From Zingiber officinale (taxonomy: Eukaryota > Streptophyta > Magnoliopsida > Zingiberales > Zingiberaceae), in contig NC_055999.1 of NCBI RefSeq assembly GCF_018446385.1, forward strand, positions 82,599,859 through 82,663,858: a stretch of DNA of 64,000 nt, in the 5' to 3' direction. Of this stretch, positions 1 to 13,159 are shown piece after piece (within the stretch, counting starts at the first letter, position 1; each line of letters opens with the position of its first letter). The notes beneath the pieces are model-generated. The model worked only from the letters and a program-made list of their open reading frames with translations. It was not told where the DNA came from and did not search any database. The translations under genes and the position numbers were made by a program.

Positions 1-747
1 AATGTACTCTCCCAGTATACACTAGTAACGATTGTATCCCATAAGTGTTAAGCAATTAGCTCTACACTTCCTTACATCAGCGGGGTCGCATATTCCAATG
101 CACCCTCTAAATTATCCCACCAGGTATATATACAGTCCACGGTCAAAGTCTTCATGGAATAGGATACATCGATCCTTTATAAACTATCCAAGCTGAAAAT
201 GATTTCTGACTAAATCAGTCCAGTACAAAACATGTACTCAAAGGTGCTCTAGATACATAACTAAGCACAAACAACCTAAAGGTTCGAACCTCTAAAAAAT
301 AGAGTATAGAAATCCTCTACTGATCAACCAACAAAACTAAATCAGTTCATGGGTCAATTCAACACTAATTACATCAACTCAAACTAGAGAATGTCAACCC
401 ACATAATACCATATGTATAAATGTATACGACCCAAAAGACAAAGTCAGAATTCAAGAACATCAAGACACTCTCATTTTTTTTTCCTCAAAAATATCAGCC
501 CACATAATATCAGATGAATAAGTCTCTACTCCCCATGAGAGCAAGTTAACATTCAAAACATCAAATCATTATTTATCAACATAGTCCAATATCAGAGAAA
601 GTAAACATCAATTTTATCATCCTGTTAACTAACTACAACTAACCAGATTTATTAAAATCTCATAGGCACTCTAAACCATAAACTCTCTAGCACCCAATTT
701 ATAATCTGATCACGAATTATAATCATCAAACCTGTGAATATCATACA

Positions 748-859
748 TGACACTCACTATGTCACCATCAACGACAACCCAAATAATAGATCATCAAAAT
801 AGTTGACACTCACTATGTTACCATCAACGACAACCCAAATAATAGATCATCAAAATAGT
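748..859. repeat. 56-bp tandem duplication
   Basis: Two adjacent copies (748-803 and 804-859) start TGACACTCACTATGT and differ at very few positions. Partial echoes of the motif AATAGATCATCAAAA continue to about 905. It lies in the retroelement leader and has no coding potential. Confidence 0.8.
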
Positions 860-1717
860 TATCCACTAATAGATCATCAAAACAAATATCCAGTAATAGA
901 TCATCAGACAACCACATAACATTTACTCTCACAAACCATTAGAAATTAACATATCACAATATCTGATCTCTCAATATCCCTCAACCTCAAATCATTCTCA
1001 ATAATGATCAAACATGGTAACTCCCCCATGAACAATTTTTCATCGAATCAGGTATCCTAATATCCAAAGATATGAGTATAACAACTCTACTGGCTAAGTC
1101 AACAGAAATATGCAGGTATCATCCATTACCCAGCTAACAATAGCAGAGGCTGATATGTGCCTCCATCTCCTAGTAGTAGTAACAGAAGCTAAAACTACTG
1201 ATGGTATGATATGAAAAATCACTAGAGACTATAATCCTTGATCTCTATGAGGGTCGACCAAGATCAGTGGCTAACCCATCACATGTAATATGGCTACAAC
1301 AACCAGACAGGTAAAAAATATAAAGTGCTAATAAATGTCCTAACTATTATAAAATAAACATCATACCTATTTGCCGTCTGGAGATGTTCCATCGCTGTCC
1401 AGTCCCCAACTTCTGACCTCAAAATTCCGAACGAGAAAATCGCCGGAAATCCATATAAATCCGAAACGGAAGTCCGAAACATAACCATAACGGAAATCCG
1501 TACAAACCGAAATAGACATCCAAAAATCCAGAACACCAAAAGCAGGTATCCATAACCTGCTCTGATACCAATAAATTGGTATCAGATAAATCTCGAAAAT
1601 CCAAAATACAAAAATTCAACAAGTATCGTCAAACTTGACGCTCTGATATCAAGTAAATAAATTGGTATCAGGTTATCCCAAACATCAAAAATACGAAAAC
1701 AAAAGATCGTATACCTG

Positions 1718-1730
1718 TGCTCTGATACCA
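1718..1730 (-). other. Primer-binding site (initiator tRNA-Met type)
   Basis: On the minus strand the sequence TGGTATCAGAGCA lies six bases beyond the LTR end GGGCGTGACA. This matches the usual plant initiator tRNA-Met primer site. Near copies of the same string occur again at 1558-1570 and, altered, at about 1645-1670. Confidence 0.75.
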
Positions 1731-1736
1731 CTAAAT

Positions 1737-4700
1737 TGTCACGCCCCAGAGGAGTCCCTGTCCGAAGCATCTCCCCTGTACGGTGGATAATCTGAAACTT
1801 TTCTACATCTCACAAATACCTCAGCCACAGGCGGCTGGAATAATAACAACAAAATAAAACATCACCACGCAGTTATATATAATCAAACAAAGTAGTAATA
1901 CTCTGACTCAAAAAAACCACCCTACTCAACTACACTCGTAAAGCTCAAAACCGACGAACTCACCTCTTCTGCCGTCCAGGCAGGCACGTAGTAAAAAAAA
2001 CACATCAAATAAAAAAAAATCCATCATCATCACACAAAAATCCATACAACAACCAAGTATCCAAACAAACCAAGTCCACCCATAATCAATAAATGCAAAG
2101 CAAAACTAAACAATATATAAACCATCGAGGTCTGCAGAGATCTAGCACTACGTGCTGTGGGGACTAGCGACTGGAACTCCCTCCGGACAGCATCAACCTG
2201 AAAATAACAACAATGGAGGCAGGGTGAGTCCAACACTCAGCAGGTACAATTGATATACAAAGTAGGGAAACAACACCTAGCACTAATCATGCGTACAGTC
2301 TCCTGATAAGAAAGATAAAAATGCATCTGAAGTAAACAGGAGAATACTGTACTAACCAGGTCCTGAGTATAAGGTCAATCAGTCCGAGGGATAAGGAAAT
2401 CCTGTATGCATGTCAAACATAGGTATCCAAACAATATGCAGCATATAAATGCAGCAAACACAAGCACAAGCAATAAATGCATTGTAACACCCCAAATTTT
2501 ATGATTTGGACTCCTAAAAGACCTTATTAAAATCTATAAATACTTTAGAAAAATTCTAGAGATTTTTAGAAATTTTTAGAGTATTTTTATGAAATTTTTG
2601 GAGGTCGTTTGGTATTTTTACCAAAAGAAAGAAGTTGTGACAAAAAAGGGTGGTCGTTACATGCATCATGCATATGATGCCAATGATGCGTCCTGGTCAC
2701 CCCTGACGCCAGTCGATCATCTCACACAATAGTGAAGCCGAGTGGGTAGGGCTGTGACAACCGTGCACTCTGTCGTCACTACTCCTGATGAGTGACCGAG
2801 TGGACGGGATGCTGTCGGAGTACACCTATCCTCCTACCCCAAATCATAAATGGGGGAGCGCAATGCTCTCAACTCCCGGTACATAGTGACGGGGAGGAAT
2901 CCCTGCCGGATAACACGTTGTGTCTCACTACCCATGAGTGGACCAACGGTGCCTAACAGAGTCCCTGCTGCAACACACTCTGCCTGAATCGACCACTAAC
3001 CCATGAGTGGTGGTGTGTGCAGATCCATGTAACTGGCGATGTGCTCAACAATAATGGAGCGGACTATCGCACAGCATGCAATCATGCAAATGGTGCATGG
3101 CAATAACCATAAAAACATCCTGACCTAATCCATATATATAGAAAAGTGCACCCTAGGTCAACGGATCATATCGAATCAAAGGTACATAGAAGGTATAAAA
3201 ACCTAGGTCCTGAACATGGTGAAGCATGGTATATCACTACCCCCTATAAGCATGTATAAACAAATAAAGTATACATGGGATGCAAATCAAGCAATCAATC
3301 AATCATGTATCAGATAATGGGTAGTGACTAACCGAAAGAAATAAAGGACATAATTAATGCAACTTGTTAAATTCACTACTATGTATATCAAATGACAGAA
3401 GTCAAAAGTACCCGCCTCCGATAAAATGGTCCAAATCTGACTCCGAGATACTCGTCTCGCGTCAAGGTCCTGTATATTAAACATAAGGTCTAGTTTAGCT
3501 AATTCTATCATACCACAATTAGCCAAATTAAATTCTAATCCAATTTAAGAAGTTCTAAATTGGATCCAACTAATTCATCCAACAAAATTAATGAACCCTA
3601 ATTAAATAAAATCAGTGGGTCCACCAGGGTTAGTTCCTTAACCCTAATCATAACATGAGATTAAAAATCTAAAGCTAATCCAATCTACCAATCTCCAACA
3701 TATACCTAATCAATATACACGAAGCTCAAAAACCCTAAACCTTATCTCAAATTTTTCCGATGCCTCAGTGCTGCTCAAATCCTGAAGAACTTACTGTCGA
3801 GACTCGGAGAATCTGCTGTGAGAAATCAGGGACAAATACCACTGTTATCAGCCAACAATCCAACATAAGATCCCAAATCAACAATCATACATATTACCTC
3901 TTCCCTCCTACTGCCTGTGATGACCTAGGATCCGTCAAAGTTGCTGCTAGCACTTGACGGCTGGCCGACCGATGCTAGGGCACAAGGACAGTGGCGAAAG
4001 GGCACTGCTGTGCTGATTTCGTGTGAGAGGAAGACTCGGCTGTTCCAGGAGATGTCGGACGCTAGGGCACAGAGCTAAGGTAGAAGCAAGAGACCTGCTC
4101 TGCTCGGCGATCGGAGATAGGGCTCGGCCAGCGGCACCGCAGGTGGTGATGCCGTCGGGTGGGTGTCGCGGCTGAGGCTAGAGCCCGGTGGACCTGGTGG
4201 CCGGCGCTCGAAGAAAAGGAGAAGGAAAGGCCGGCTACCGGTGCTAGGCTGAGGAGGAGCGGCGTCGGCGGGGCACTAGGGCAGAAAAAGAGAAGAGAAG
4301 GGATTTGCCACAAACCTTATGCCACGGCTGAGGAGAGGGACGAAACCTTCTCTTGGTCCCGGCCTTGTGCACGAGAGAAGAAAGGGGAACCGTCGGGGCC
4401 GGCGGTTGTTGCTCCGGCGGTTAGGGCTCGGAGGCGTCGGCCGCAAGGGGGAGAAGGTCGCGCGGGAGAGAAAGGGAACAGTGAAGAATTCGGCGAAAAC
4501 AAAATAAAAAGAAAAAGAAAAGAATATAAATAAATTCAACTTTTCCTCGTTAAAACGGGGTAACCTAAATAGGCTTTTCCGGAACCTCGTTTTATCCCCG
4601 AAAACTCGTCCATACAAGCTCCGAAAAATTCCAGAAAAATTACCAAAAATTCTGAAAAAATCCCTTATTAATATTCGCCTATTTTCTGGTATTTTACAGA

Positions 4701-4768
4701 AATACAAGTCCTTGGAGGAGAAATCGATGGGGAAACCCAGGTCGATATAATTCTCCAAACGCTACCCA
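1737..4768 (-). mobile_element. 5' LTR (about 3 kb) of the left-edge retrotransposon
   Basis: The LTR end TGTCACGCCCC (plus strand, 1737) abuts the primer-binding site. The other border is placed at 4768, where the minus strand reads TGGGTAGCG and the plus-strand copia gag reading frame is abruptly lost; that border is less certain. The LTR contains a GC-rich block at about 3950-4480, with overlapping open frames on both strands that look compositional rather than genic. A 179-bp insertion sits at 2483-2661. The element therefore inserted into the copia gag to its right; its other end is outside the window, so no target duplication can be checked. Confidence 0.6.
2483..2661. mobile_element. 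179-bp insertion, probable solo LTR or TRIM-like element
   Basis: The segment starts TGTAACACCCC and ends GGTCGTTACA, so its ends form a 6-bp inverted repeat with TG...CA termini. It is flanked by the direct repeat TGCAT (2478-2482 and 2662-2666), the 5-bp target duplication expected of LTR elements. No coding content. A solo LTR of a short LTR element is the best reading; a MITE with 5-bp duplication is an alternative. Confidence 0.7.
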
Positions 4769-5330
4769 GAGTTTTGAGCAGTTCCGCCTGATCTATAACA
4801 TAAATAAAAGGGAGTATACGTTGGCGGAACTTCTGACAGAACTACAGGCAGCAGAAGGTATATTTTGTCATAGTTCTCAGATTCACTATGCTGAAAATGG
4901 TTCTACTTCTAAGTCAAAAGGCAAGAAGAATAAGAAACAGGTCTTTTCAGCAAAGAAGGTGAATAAACCTCAGGGTATAGGACAAAAAGCTGGAATGAAG
5001 AAGCCGAAGGACAAGTGCTTCATCTGCAAGCAGTTAGGACATTGGAAGGCGGGCTGTCCTCGTATGAATCAGAACAATAAAGGTATATCTCATTCTCTAG
5101 TAGTTGAAACATGTTTAGCGGTGTTATCTACCATCACCTGGTGTGTAGATACAGGAGCCACTGATCATGTCTGCAACTCTTTACAGGGGTTCCAAGAAAC
5201 TCGACGACTATTTGAAGGAGAGATAACTGTCTACATGGGCAATGCTACTAAAGTGGCGGCTGTTGCAGTGGGAGACATCTACTTATCTTTTGATAGGAAT
5301 AGAAGTTTGATTTTAAGAAATTGTCTTTAA
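4769..5330 (+). pseudogene. Copia gag C-terminus and protease start, truncated both sides
   Basis: An open frame runs from about 4773, reading FEQFRLIYNINKREYT and then a lysine-rich linker. A CCHC zinc knuckle follows (CFICKQLGHWKAGC, about 5016-5057), then the protease active-site region WCVDTGATDHVC (about 5141-5176). The gag N-terminus is cut off by the LTR at 4768. The frame ends at a TAA at 5328-5330, exactly where the sequence changes to LTR DNA homologous to the copia LTR at 52-54 kb, so most of protease and all of integrase, RT and RNase H are deleted. It cannot encode a working polyprotein. Confidence 0.85.
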
Positions 5331-6284
5331 GTGTAGTTGTTCAATTAATTTATATTGTAAATAACATGGTGTGTGGTGTCACATATAGAAGATCATGTTA
5401 TCAGTTCTTTATAAATTATAAACAGTTATTCACGACTAAGATGGAAAGGAACAAACCATTGGAATAGTTATAGTGTAATTAGATATTGGTTTATCTTGAC
5501 TAATAAATTACACTAGTACACTCTAAGTGTATTGAGTAGGACCATTTTAGGTAAGTTCTTTTTATACTGACTTAATAAAAGAACAAGACCTTAGTTATTA
5601 TGGAAGTGTGTGCTCTTAATCATAATATAATAACAAATACATATATTTAGTATTTATTTTTTTTAAGTTATCAAAGGGTGAGATTTAGCTTAATAAATCA
5701 ATAGGCCCGATAAATTGGAAAATGATATTACTTATAGTGTGTGTTGTTGATTATAGAAGGAAATTGTGTCCTAGTAAATCTAGGTTGAGAATGTCCCCAA
5801 GAGGAGCTCATAAGGATTGTCATGTTAAACCCTGCAGGTGGACTTAGTCCAACATGACAATGAGGTTGAGTGGTACTACTCTTGGACTTAGATATTAATT
5901 AAGTGAGTTGTCAGTAACTTACTTAATTAGTGGACATTCGTTATCTTAAACACAGGGAGACTAACACACTCATGATAAGAAGGAGCCCATAAATGTAATT
6001 TGGGATTGGTGCGGTAGTGCAACAATAACTTTCTAGTGGAATGAGTTATTGTTGATGAACTTGAGTTGTGTGTTCAGGGCGAACACGGGATACTCAAGCT
6101 CATCGGAAGGTCAAAACTAATTTCTCCTCTGGGTCCCTGACGTAGCCTCATTAAAGCCTCAAGTCCATTCGAATATAAGCCCATCTTGGTGTCCAAGAAG
6201 GGGACCGTTCCAATGCTTGGTGACCAAGCAAGGGCCGGCCACATCCTCCTCTATGGGGGTAGGGCCTTTTGCTTGGTGACCAAG
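5331..6284 (+). mobile_element. Copia LTR, left part (interrupted by CACTA)
   Basis: This segment is homologous, in reverse orientation, to about 53805-52930 of the minus-strand copia LTR: shared blocks include ATAACATGGTGTGTGGTG and AGAAGATCATGTTAT. The first roughly 100 bases of the LTR are missing, because an internal deletion fused the protease coding region to the LTR interior at about 5331. The LTR is then cut at 6284 by the CACTA element and resumes at 21595. Confidence 0.8.
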
Positions 6285-6296
6285 CACTACAAAAAA
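6285..6296 (+). repeat. CACTA 5' terminal inverted repeat
   Basis: CACTACAAAAAA, identical over 12 bases to the complement of the element's right end. Confidence 0.92.
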
Positions 6297-6297
6297 A

Positions 6298-6580
6298 CAT
6301 AAATTTGGGGACAAATATTTGGAACGAAAATTATTCGTCCCAAAATTGCGATAAATTTAGGGTCGAAAACAAATTTCGACCCAAATAACCAACGAAAATT
6401 GCAACAAAAAAAATTTGTTTCAAATTTGCAACAAGAAACAATTTCGTTGCTAAATTCGTCGCCAAATCTGGAACGAATTCAGAATTTGTCCCAAAATCTG
6501 GGACGAATCTAGGATTCGTCCCAAAATCTGGGACGAATCCAGGATTTGTTCCAAAAATGGTATTATTTTTAAAAAAAGAC
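6298..6580. repeat. CACTA left subterminal repeat region
   Basis: The stretch is dense in short motifs in both orientations, such as GGGACGAATC, TTCGTCCCAAA and GCAACGAAAT. The same vocabulary occurs at the right end (20930-21579). In En/Spm the TNPA-type protein binds repeated subterminal motifs; these are the natural candidates here by family analogy. Confidence 0.75.
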
Positions 6581-6589
6581 AATCAAATA

Positions 6590-9500
6590 TCGAAGGCTTA
6601 TATCTTGACCTAGAGACATCAAAATTTGATGAAACAAGTTTCTATGCATTCGTATCATTAACTTGACCGTAAATATGTCACAAAACATATTTTTTAAATA
6701 ATATTTTAAGTGATTCAAATTTTTAATACCAAATTAGGTCAAATTGGAATTTAAAAATTCCAAAAATAAATATATTTGGTAAAAAATATTTTTATAGATA
6801 TATTTATGATCAAGACAATGATACGAATGCATAGAAATTTGTTTCATCAAATTCCGATGTCTCAAGGTCAAGATATAAGCTTTCGGTCTTTAATTTTATT
6901 TTTTAAAATTATTTTAAGTTTTGGTACGAATCCTGGATTCGTCCCAAAATTTGGGACGAATCCAGAGATTTGTCCCAAAAATTTAAATATCTTTAAAAAA
7001 AAAACAAAATGGGACGCCTTATATACGGACCTAGAGACATCGGAATTTGATGAAATAAATTTCTATGCATTCGTATCATTGTCCTGATTGTAAATATATC
7101 CATAAAAATATTTTTTACCAAATATTTTTATTTTTGGAATTTTTTAATTCCAATTTGAACTAATTTGGTATTAAAAATTTGAATTACTTAAAATATTATT
7201 TAAAAAATATGTTTGGTGACATATTTACGATCATGGCAATGATACGAATGCATAGAAACTTGTTTCATCAAATTCCGATGTCTATAGGTCAAGATATAAG
7301 CTTTCAGACACTAATTTACAACCGTTCACTACACAACACCTTTTTAGCTAATAGCAACCTATATATGTCTTAAAAAATATCTACCTAGAGACATCAAAAT
7401 TTGAAGAAATAAATTTCTATGCGTTCGTATCATTGTCTTGATCGTAAATATATCCATAAAAATATTTTTTACCAAATATTTTTATTTTTGGAATTTTTTA
7501 ATTCCAATTTGACCTAATTTGGTATTAAAAATTTGAATCACTTAAAATATTATTTAAAAAATATGTTTTGTGACATATTTACGATAAGGGCAACGATACA
7601 AACGCATAGAAACTTGTTTCATCAAATTCCGATGTCTCTAGGTCAAGATATAAGCTTTCGGTCTTTGATTTAATTTTTTTTTAAGTATTTTAAGTTTTGG
7701 GACGAATCCTGGATTCGTCCCAAAATTTGGGACGAATCCAGGAATTCGTCCCAAAGTTTGGGACGAATCTCTGGATTCGTCCCAAAATTTGGGACGAATC
7801 CAGTTTCGCTAAAAATTTAAATATCTTTAAAAAATATCTACCTAGAGACATCGGAATTTGATGAAATAAATTTCTATGCATTCGTATCATTGTCCTGATC
7901 ATAAATATATCCATAAAAATAATTTTTACCAAATATTTTTATTTTTGGAATTTTTTAATTCCAATTTGACCTAATTTGGTATTAAAAATTTGAATCACTT
8001 AAAATATTATTTAAAAAATATGTTTGGTGATATATTTATGATTAGGGAAACGATACGAACGCATAGAAACTTGTTTCATCAAATTCCGATGTCTATAGGT
8101 CAAGATATAAGCTTTCAGACACTAATTTACAACCGTTCACTACACAACACCTTTTTAGCTAATAGTAACCTATATATGTATTAAAAAATATATACCTAGA
8201 GACATCAGAATTTGATGAAACAAATTTCTATGCATTCGTATCATTGTCATGAGCGTAAATATATCCATAAAAATATTTTTTACCAAATATTTTTATTTTT
8301 GGAATTTTTTAATTCCAATTTGACCTAATTTGGTATTAAAAATTTGAATCACTTAAAATATTATTTAAAAAATACGTTTTGTGACATATTTACAATCAGG
8401 GAAATGATACGAACACATAGAAACTTGTTTCATCAAATTCCGATGTCTCTAGGTCAAGATATAAGCTTTCGGTCTTTGATTTAATTTTTTTAAAGATATT
8501 TAAATTTTTGGGACGAATCTCTGGATTCGTCCCAAAATTTGGGACGAATCTCTGGATTCGTCCCAAAATTTGGGACGAATCCAGGAATTCGTCCCAAAGT
8601 TTGGGACGAATCTCTGGATTCGTCCCAAATTTTGGGACGAATCCAGAGATTCGTCCCAAAAATTTAAATATCTTTAAAAAAAAAAAACAAAATGGGACGC
8701 CTTATATACGGACCTAGAGACATCGGAATTTGATGAAATAAATTTCTATGCATTCATATCATTGTCCTGATCGTAAATATATCCATAAAAATATTTTTTA
8801 CCAAATATTTTTATTTTTGGAATTTTTTAATTCCAATTTGAACTAATTTGGTATTAAAATTTGAATCACTTAAAATATTATTTAAAAAATATGTTTGGTG
8901 ATATATTTACGATCAGGGCAACGATACGAACGCATAGAAAATTGTTTCATCAAATTCCGATGTCTATAGGTCAAGATATAAGCTTTCAGACACTAATTTA
9001 CAACCGTTCACTACACAACACCTTTTTAGCTAATAGCAACCTATATATGTATTAAAAAATATATACCTAGAGACATCAGAATTTGATGAAACAAATTTCT
9101 ATGCGTTCGTATCATTGTCATGAGCGTAAATATATCCATAAAAATATTTTTTACCAAATATTTTTATTTTTGGAATTTTTTAATTCCAATTTGACCTAAT
9201 TTGGTATTAAAAATTTGAATCACTTAAAATATTATTTAAAAAATATGTTTTGTGACATATTTACAATCAGGGCAACTATATGAACACATAGAAACTTGTT
9301 TCATCAAATTCCGATGTCTCTAGGTCAAGATATAAGCTTTCGGTCTTTGATTTAATTTTTTTTAAATTATTTTAAGTTTTGGGACGAATCCTGGATTCGT
9401 CTCAAAATTTGGGACAAATCCAGGAATTCGTCCCAAAGTTTGGGATGAATCTCTGGATTCGTCCCAAAATTTGGGACGAATCCAGAGATTCGTCCCAAAA

Positions 9501-12500
9501 ATTTAAATATCTTTTAAAAAAAAAACCAAATGGGACGCCTTATATACGGACCTAGAGACATCGGAATTTGATGAAATAAATTTCTATGCATTCGTATCAT
9601 TGTCCTGATCGTAAATATATCCATAAAAATAATTTTTACCAAATATTTTTATTTTTGGAATTTTTTAATTCCAATTTGACCTAATTTGGTATTAAAAATT
9701 TGAATCACTTAAAATATTATTTAAAAAATATGTTTGGTGATATATTTACGATCAGGGCAACGATACGAACGCATAGAAACTTGTTTCATCAAATTCCGAT
9801 GTCTATAGGTCAAGATATAAGCTTTCAGACACTAATTTACAACCGTTCACTACACAACACCTTTTTAGTTAATAGCAACATATATATGTATTAAAAATTA
9901 TCTACCTAGAGACATCAGAATTTGATGAAATAAATTTCTATGCGTTCGTATCATTGTCCTGATCATAAATATATTCATAAAAATATTTTTTACCAAATAT
10001 TTTTATTTTTGGAATTTTTTAATTCCAATTTGACATAATTTGGTATTAAAAATTTGAATCACTTAAAATATTATTTAAAAAATATGTTTTGTGACATATT
10101 TACGATCAGGGCAATGATAAGAACGCATAGAAACTTGTTTCATCAAATTCTGATGTCTTTAGGTTAAGATATAAGCTTTCGGTCTTTAATTTAATTTTTT
10201 TTAAAATTATTTTAAGTTTTGGGACGAATCCTGGATTCGTCCCGAAATTTGGGACGAATCCAGGAATTCGTCCCAAAGTTTGGGACGAATCTCTGGATTC
10301 GTCCCAAAAATTTAAATATCTTTAAAAAAACAAAATTGGACGCCTTATATACGGATCTAGAGACATCGGAATTTGATGAAATAAATTTCTATGCGTTCGT
10401 ATCATTGTCCTGATCGTAAATATATCCATAAAAATAATTTTTACCAAATATTTTTATTTTTGGAATTTTTTAATTCCAATTTCACCTAATTTGGTATTAA
10501 AAATTTGAATCACTTAAAATATTATTTAAAAAATATGTTTGGTGGCATATTTACGATCAGGGCAACGATACGAACGCATAGAAACTTGTTTCATCAAATT
10601 CCGATGTCTATAGGTCAAGATATAAGCTTTCAGACACTAATTTACAACCGTTCACTACACAACACCTTTTTAGCTAATAGCAACCTATATATGTATTAAA
10701 AAATATCTACCTAGAGACATCAGAATTTGATGAAATAAATTTCTATGCATTCGTATCATTGTCATAAGCGTAAATATATCCATAAAAATATTTTTTACCA
10801 AATATTTTTATTTTTGGAATTTTTTAATTCCAATTTGACCTAATTTGGTATTAAAAATTTGAAACCCTTAAAATATTATTTAAAAAATATGTTTTGTGAC
10901 ATATTTACGATAAGGGCAATGATACGAACGCATAGAAACTTGTTTCATCAAATTCCGATGTCTCTAAGTCAAGATATAAGCTTTCGGTCTTTGATTTAAT
11001 TTTTTTTAAATTATTTTAAGTAATTTTTTTAAAATTATTTTAAGTTTTGGGACGAATATCTGGATTCGTCCCAAAATTTGGGACGAATCCAGAGATTCGT
11101 CCCAAAAATTTAAATATCTTTAAAAAAAAAACAAAATGGGACGCCTTATATACGGACCTAGAGACATTGGAATTTGATGAAATAAATTTCTATGCATTCG
11201 TATCATTGTCCTGATCGTAAATATATCCATAAAAATATTTTTTACCAAATATTTTTATTTTTGGAATTTTTTAATTCCAATTTGAACTAATTTGGTATTA
11301 AAAATTTGAATCACTTAAAATATTATTTAAAAAATATTTTTGGTGACTTATTTACGATCAGGGCAACGATACGAATGCATAGAAACTTGTTTCATCAAAT
11401 TCCGATGTCTATAGGTCAAGATATAAGCTTTCAGACACTAATTTACAACCGTTCACTACACAACACCTTTTTAGCTAATAGCAACCTATATATGTATTAA
11501 AAAATATCTACCTAGAGACATCAGAATTTGATGAAACAAATTTCTATGCGTTCGTATCATTGTCATGAGCGTAAATATATCCATAAAAATATTTTTTACC
11601 AAATATTTTTATTTTTGGAATTTTTTAATTCCAATTTGACCTAATTTGGTATTAAAAATTTGAATCACTTAAAATATTATTTAAAAAATATGTTTTGTGA
11701 CATATTTACAATCAGGGCAACGATACAAATGCATAGAAACTTGTTTCATCAAATTCCGATGTCTCTAGGTCAAGATATAAGCTTTCGGTCTTTGATTTAA
11801 TTTTTTTAAATTATTTTAAGTTTTGGGACGAATCCAGGAATTCGTCCCAAAGTTTGGGACGAATCTCTGGATTCATCCCAAATTTTGGGATGAATCCAGA
11901 GATTCGTCCCAAAAATTTAAATATCTTTAAAAAAAAAACAAAATGGGACGCCTTATATACGGACCTAGAGACATCATAATTTGATGAAATAAATTTCTAT
12001 GCATTCGTATCATTGTCCTGATCATAAATATATCCATAAAAATAATTTTTACCAAATATTTTTATTTTTGGAATTTTTTAATTCCAATTTGAACTAATTT
12101 GGTATTAAAAATTTGAATCACTTAAAATATTATTTAAAAAATATGTTTGGTGACATATTTACGATCAGGGCAACGATACGAATGCATAGAAACTTGTTTC
12201 ATCAAATTCCGATGTCTATAGGTCAAGATATAAGCTTTCAGACACTAATTTACAACCGTTCATTACACAACACCTTTTTAGCTAATAGCAACCTATATAT
12301 GTATTAAAAAATATCTACCTAGAGACATCAGAATTTGATGAAATAAATTTCTATGCGTTCGTATCATTGTCATAAGCGTAAATATATCCATAAAAATATT
12401 TTTTACCAAATATTTTTATTTTTGGAATTTTTTAATTCCAATTTGACCTAATTTGGTATTAAAAATTTGAATCACTTAAAATATTATTTAAAAAATATGT

Positions 12501-13150
12501 TTTGTGACATATTTACGATAAGGGCAATGATACGAACACATAGAAACTTGTTTCATCAAATTCCGATGTCTCTAGGTCAAGATATAAGCTTTCGGTCTTT
12601 GATTTAATTTTTTAAAATTATTTTAAGTTTTGGGACGAATCCTGGATTCGTCCCAAAATTTGGGACGAATCCAGAGATTCGTCCCAAAAATTTAAATATC
12701 TTTTAAAAAAAAGCCAAATGGGACGCCTTATATACGGACCTAGAGACATCGAAATTTGATGAAATAAATTTCTATGCATTCGTATCATTGTCCTGATCGT
12801 AAATATATCCATAAAAATAATTTTTACCAAATATTTTTATTTTTGGAATTTTTTAATTCCAATTTGACCTAATTTGGTATTAAAAATTTGAATCACTTAA
12901 AATATTATTAAAAAAATATGTTTGGTGACATATTTACGATCAGGGCAACGATACGAACGCATAGAAACTTGTTTCATCAAATTCCGATGTCTCTAGGTCA
13001 AGATATAAGCTTTCGATCTTTGATTTAATTTATTTTAAATTAATTTAAGTTTTGGGAAGAATCTTGGATTCGTCCCAAAATTTGGGACGAATCCCTAAAT
13101 TCGTCCCAAAATTTGGGATGAATCCATAAATTCGTCCCAATTTTAGGGAC
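6590..13150. repeat. Tandem array, unit about 0.8 kb, built of inverted repeats
   Basis: A unit of 801-871 bp recurs. One anchor (TTGAATCACTTAAAATATT followed by a 64-codon open frame) occurs at 7179, 7990, 8861, 9700, 10505, 11306 and 12113, with partial units at both ends. Each unit contains two inverted-repeat modules: the strand CATCGGAATTTGATGAAAT is followed after about 250 bp by its complement ATTCCGATGTCT preceded by CTTGTTTCATCAA. Clusters of GGGACGAATCC / GGATTCGTCCC palindromes sit between modules. No functional gene is seen; the recurrent 64-codon frame is treated as a by-product of unit duplication. Confidence 0.88.
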
Positions 13151-13159
13151 GAAATTGGG

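Larger units (their letters stand above)
1..1736 (-). mobile_element. Internal leader of a minus-strand LTR retrotransposon
   Basis: This AT-rich stretch lies downstream (minus strand) of a primer-binding site and LTR end at about 1718-1740, so it is read as the untranslated leader of an element whose gag and pol lie beyond the left window edge. No open frame above about 80 codons is convincing. It holds a 56-bp tandem duplication at 748-859 and extra copies of the primer-site region at 1558-1670. The lineage cannot be assigned without pol; the LTR style (ending in GGGGCGTGACA and followed by an initiator-Met primer site) resembles Ty3/gypsy Tekay/Del elements, which is an inference. Confidence 0.6.

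Noticed and set aside
4062..4758. Overlapping open frames of 120-160 codons on both strands in a GC-rich block
   Set aside because: They lie inside an LTR, overlap in several frames and have low-complexity, arginine/proline-rich translations with no domain; GC content explains them.
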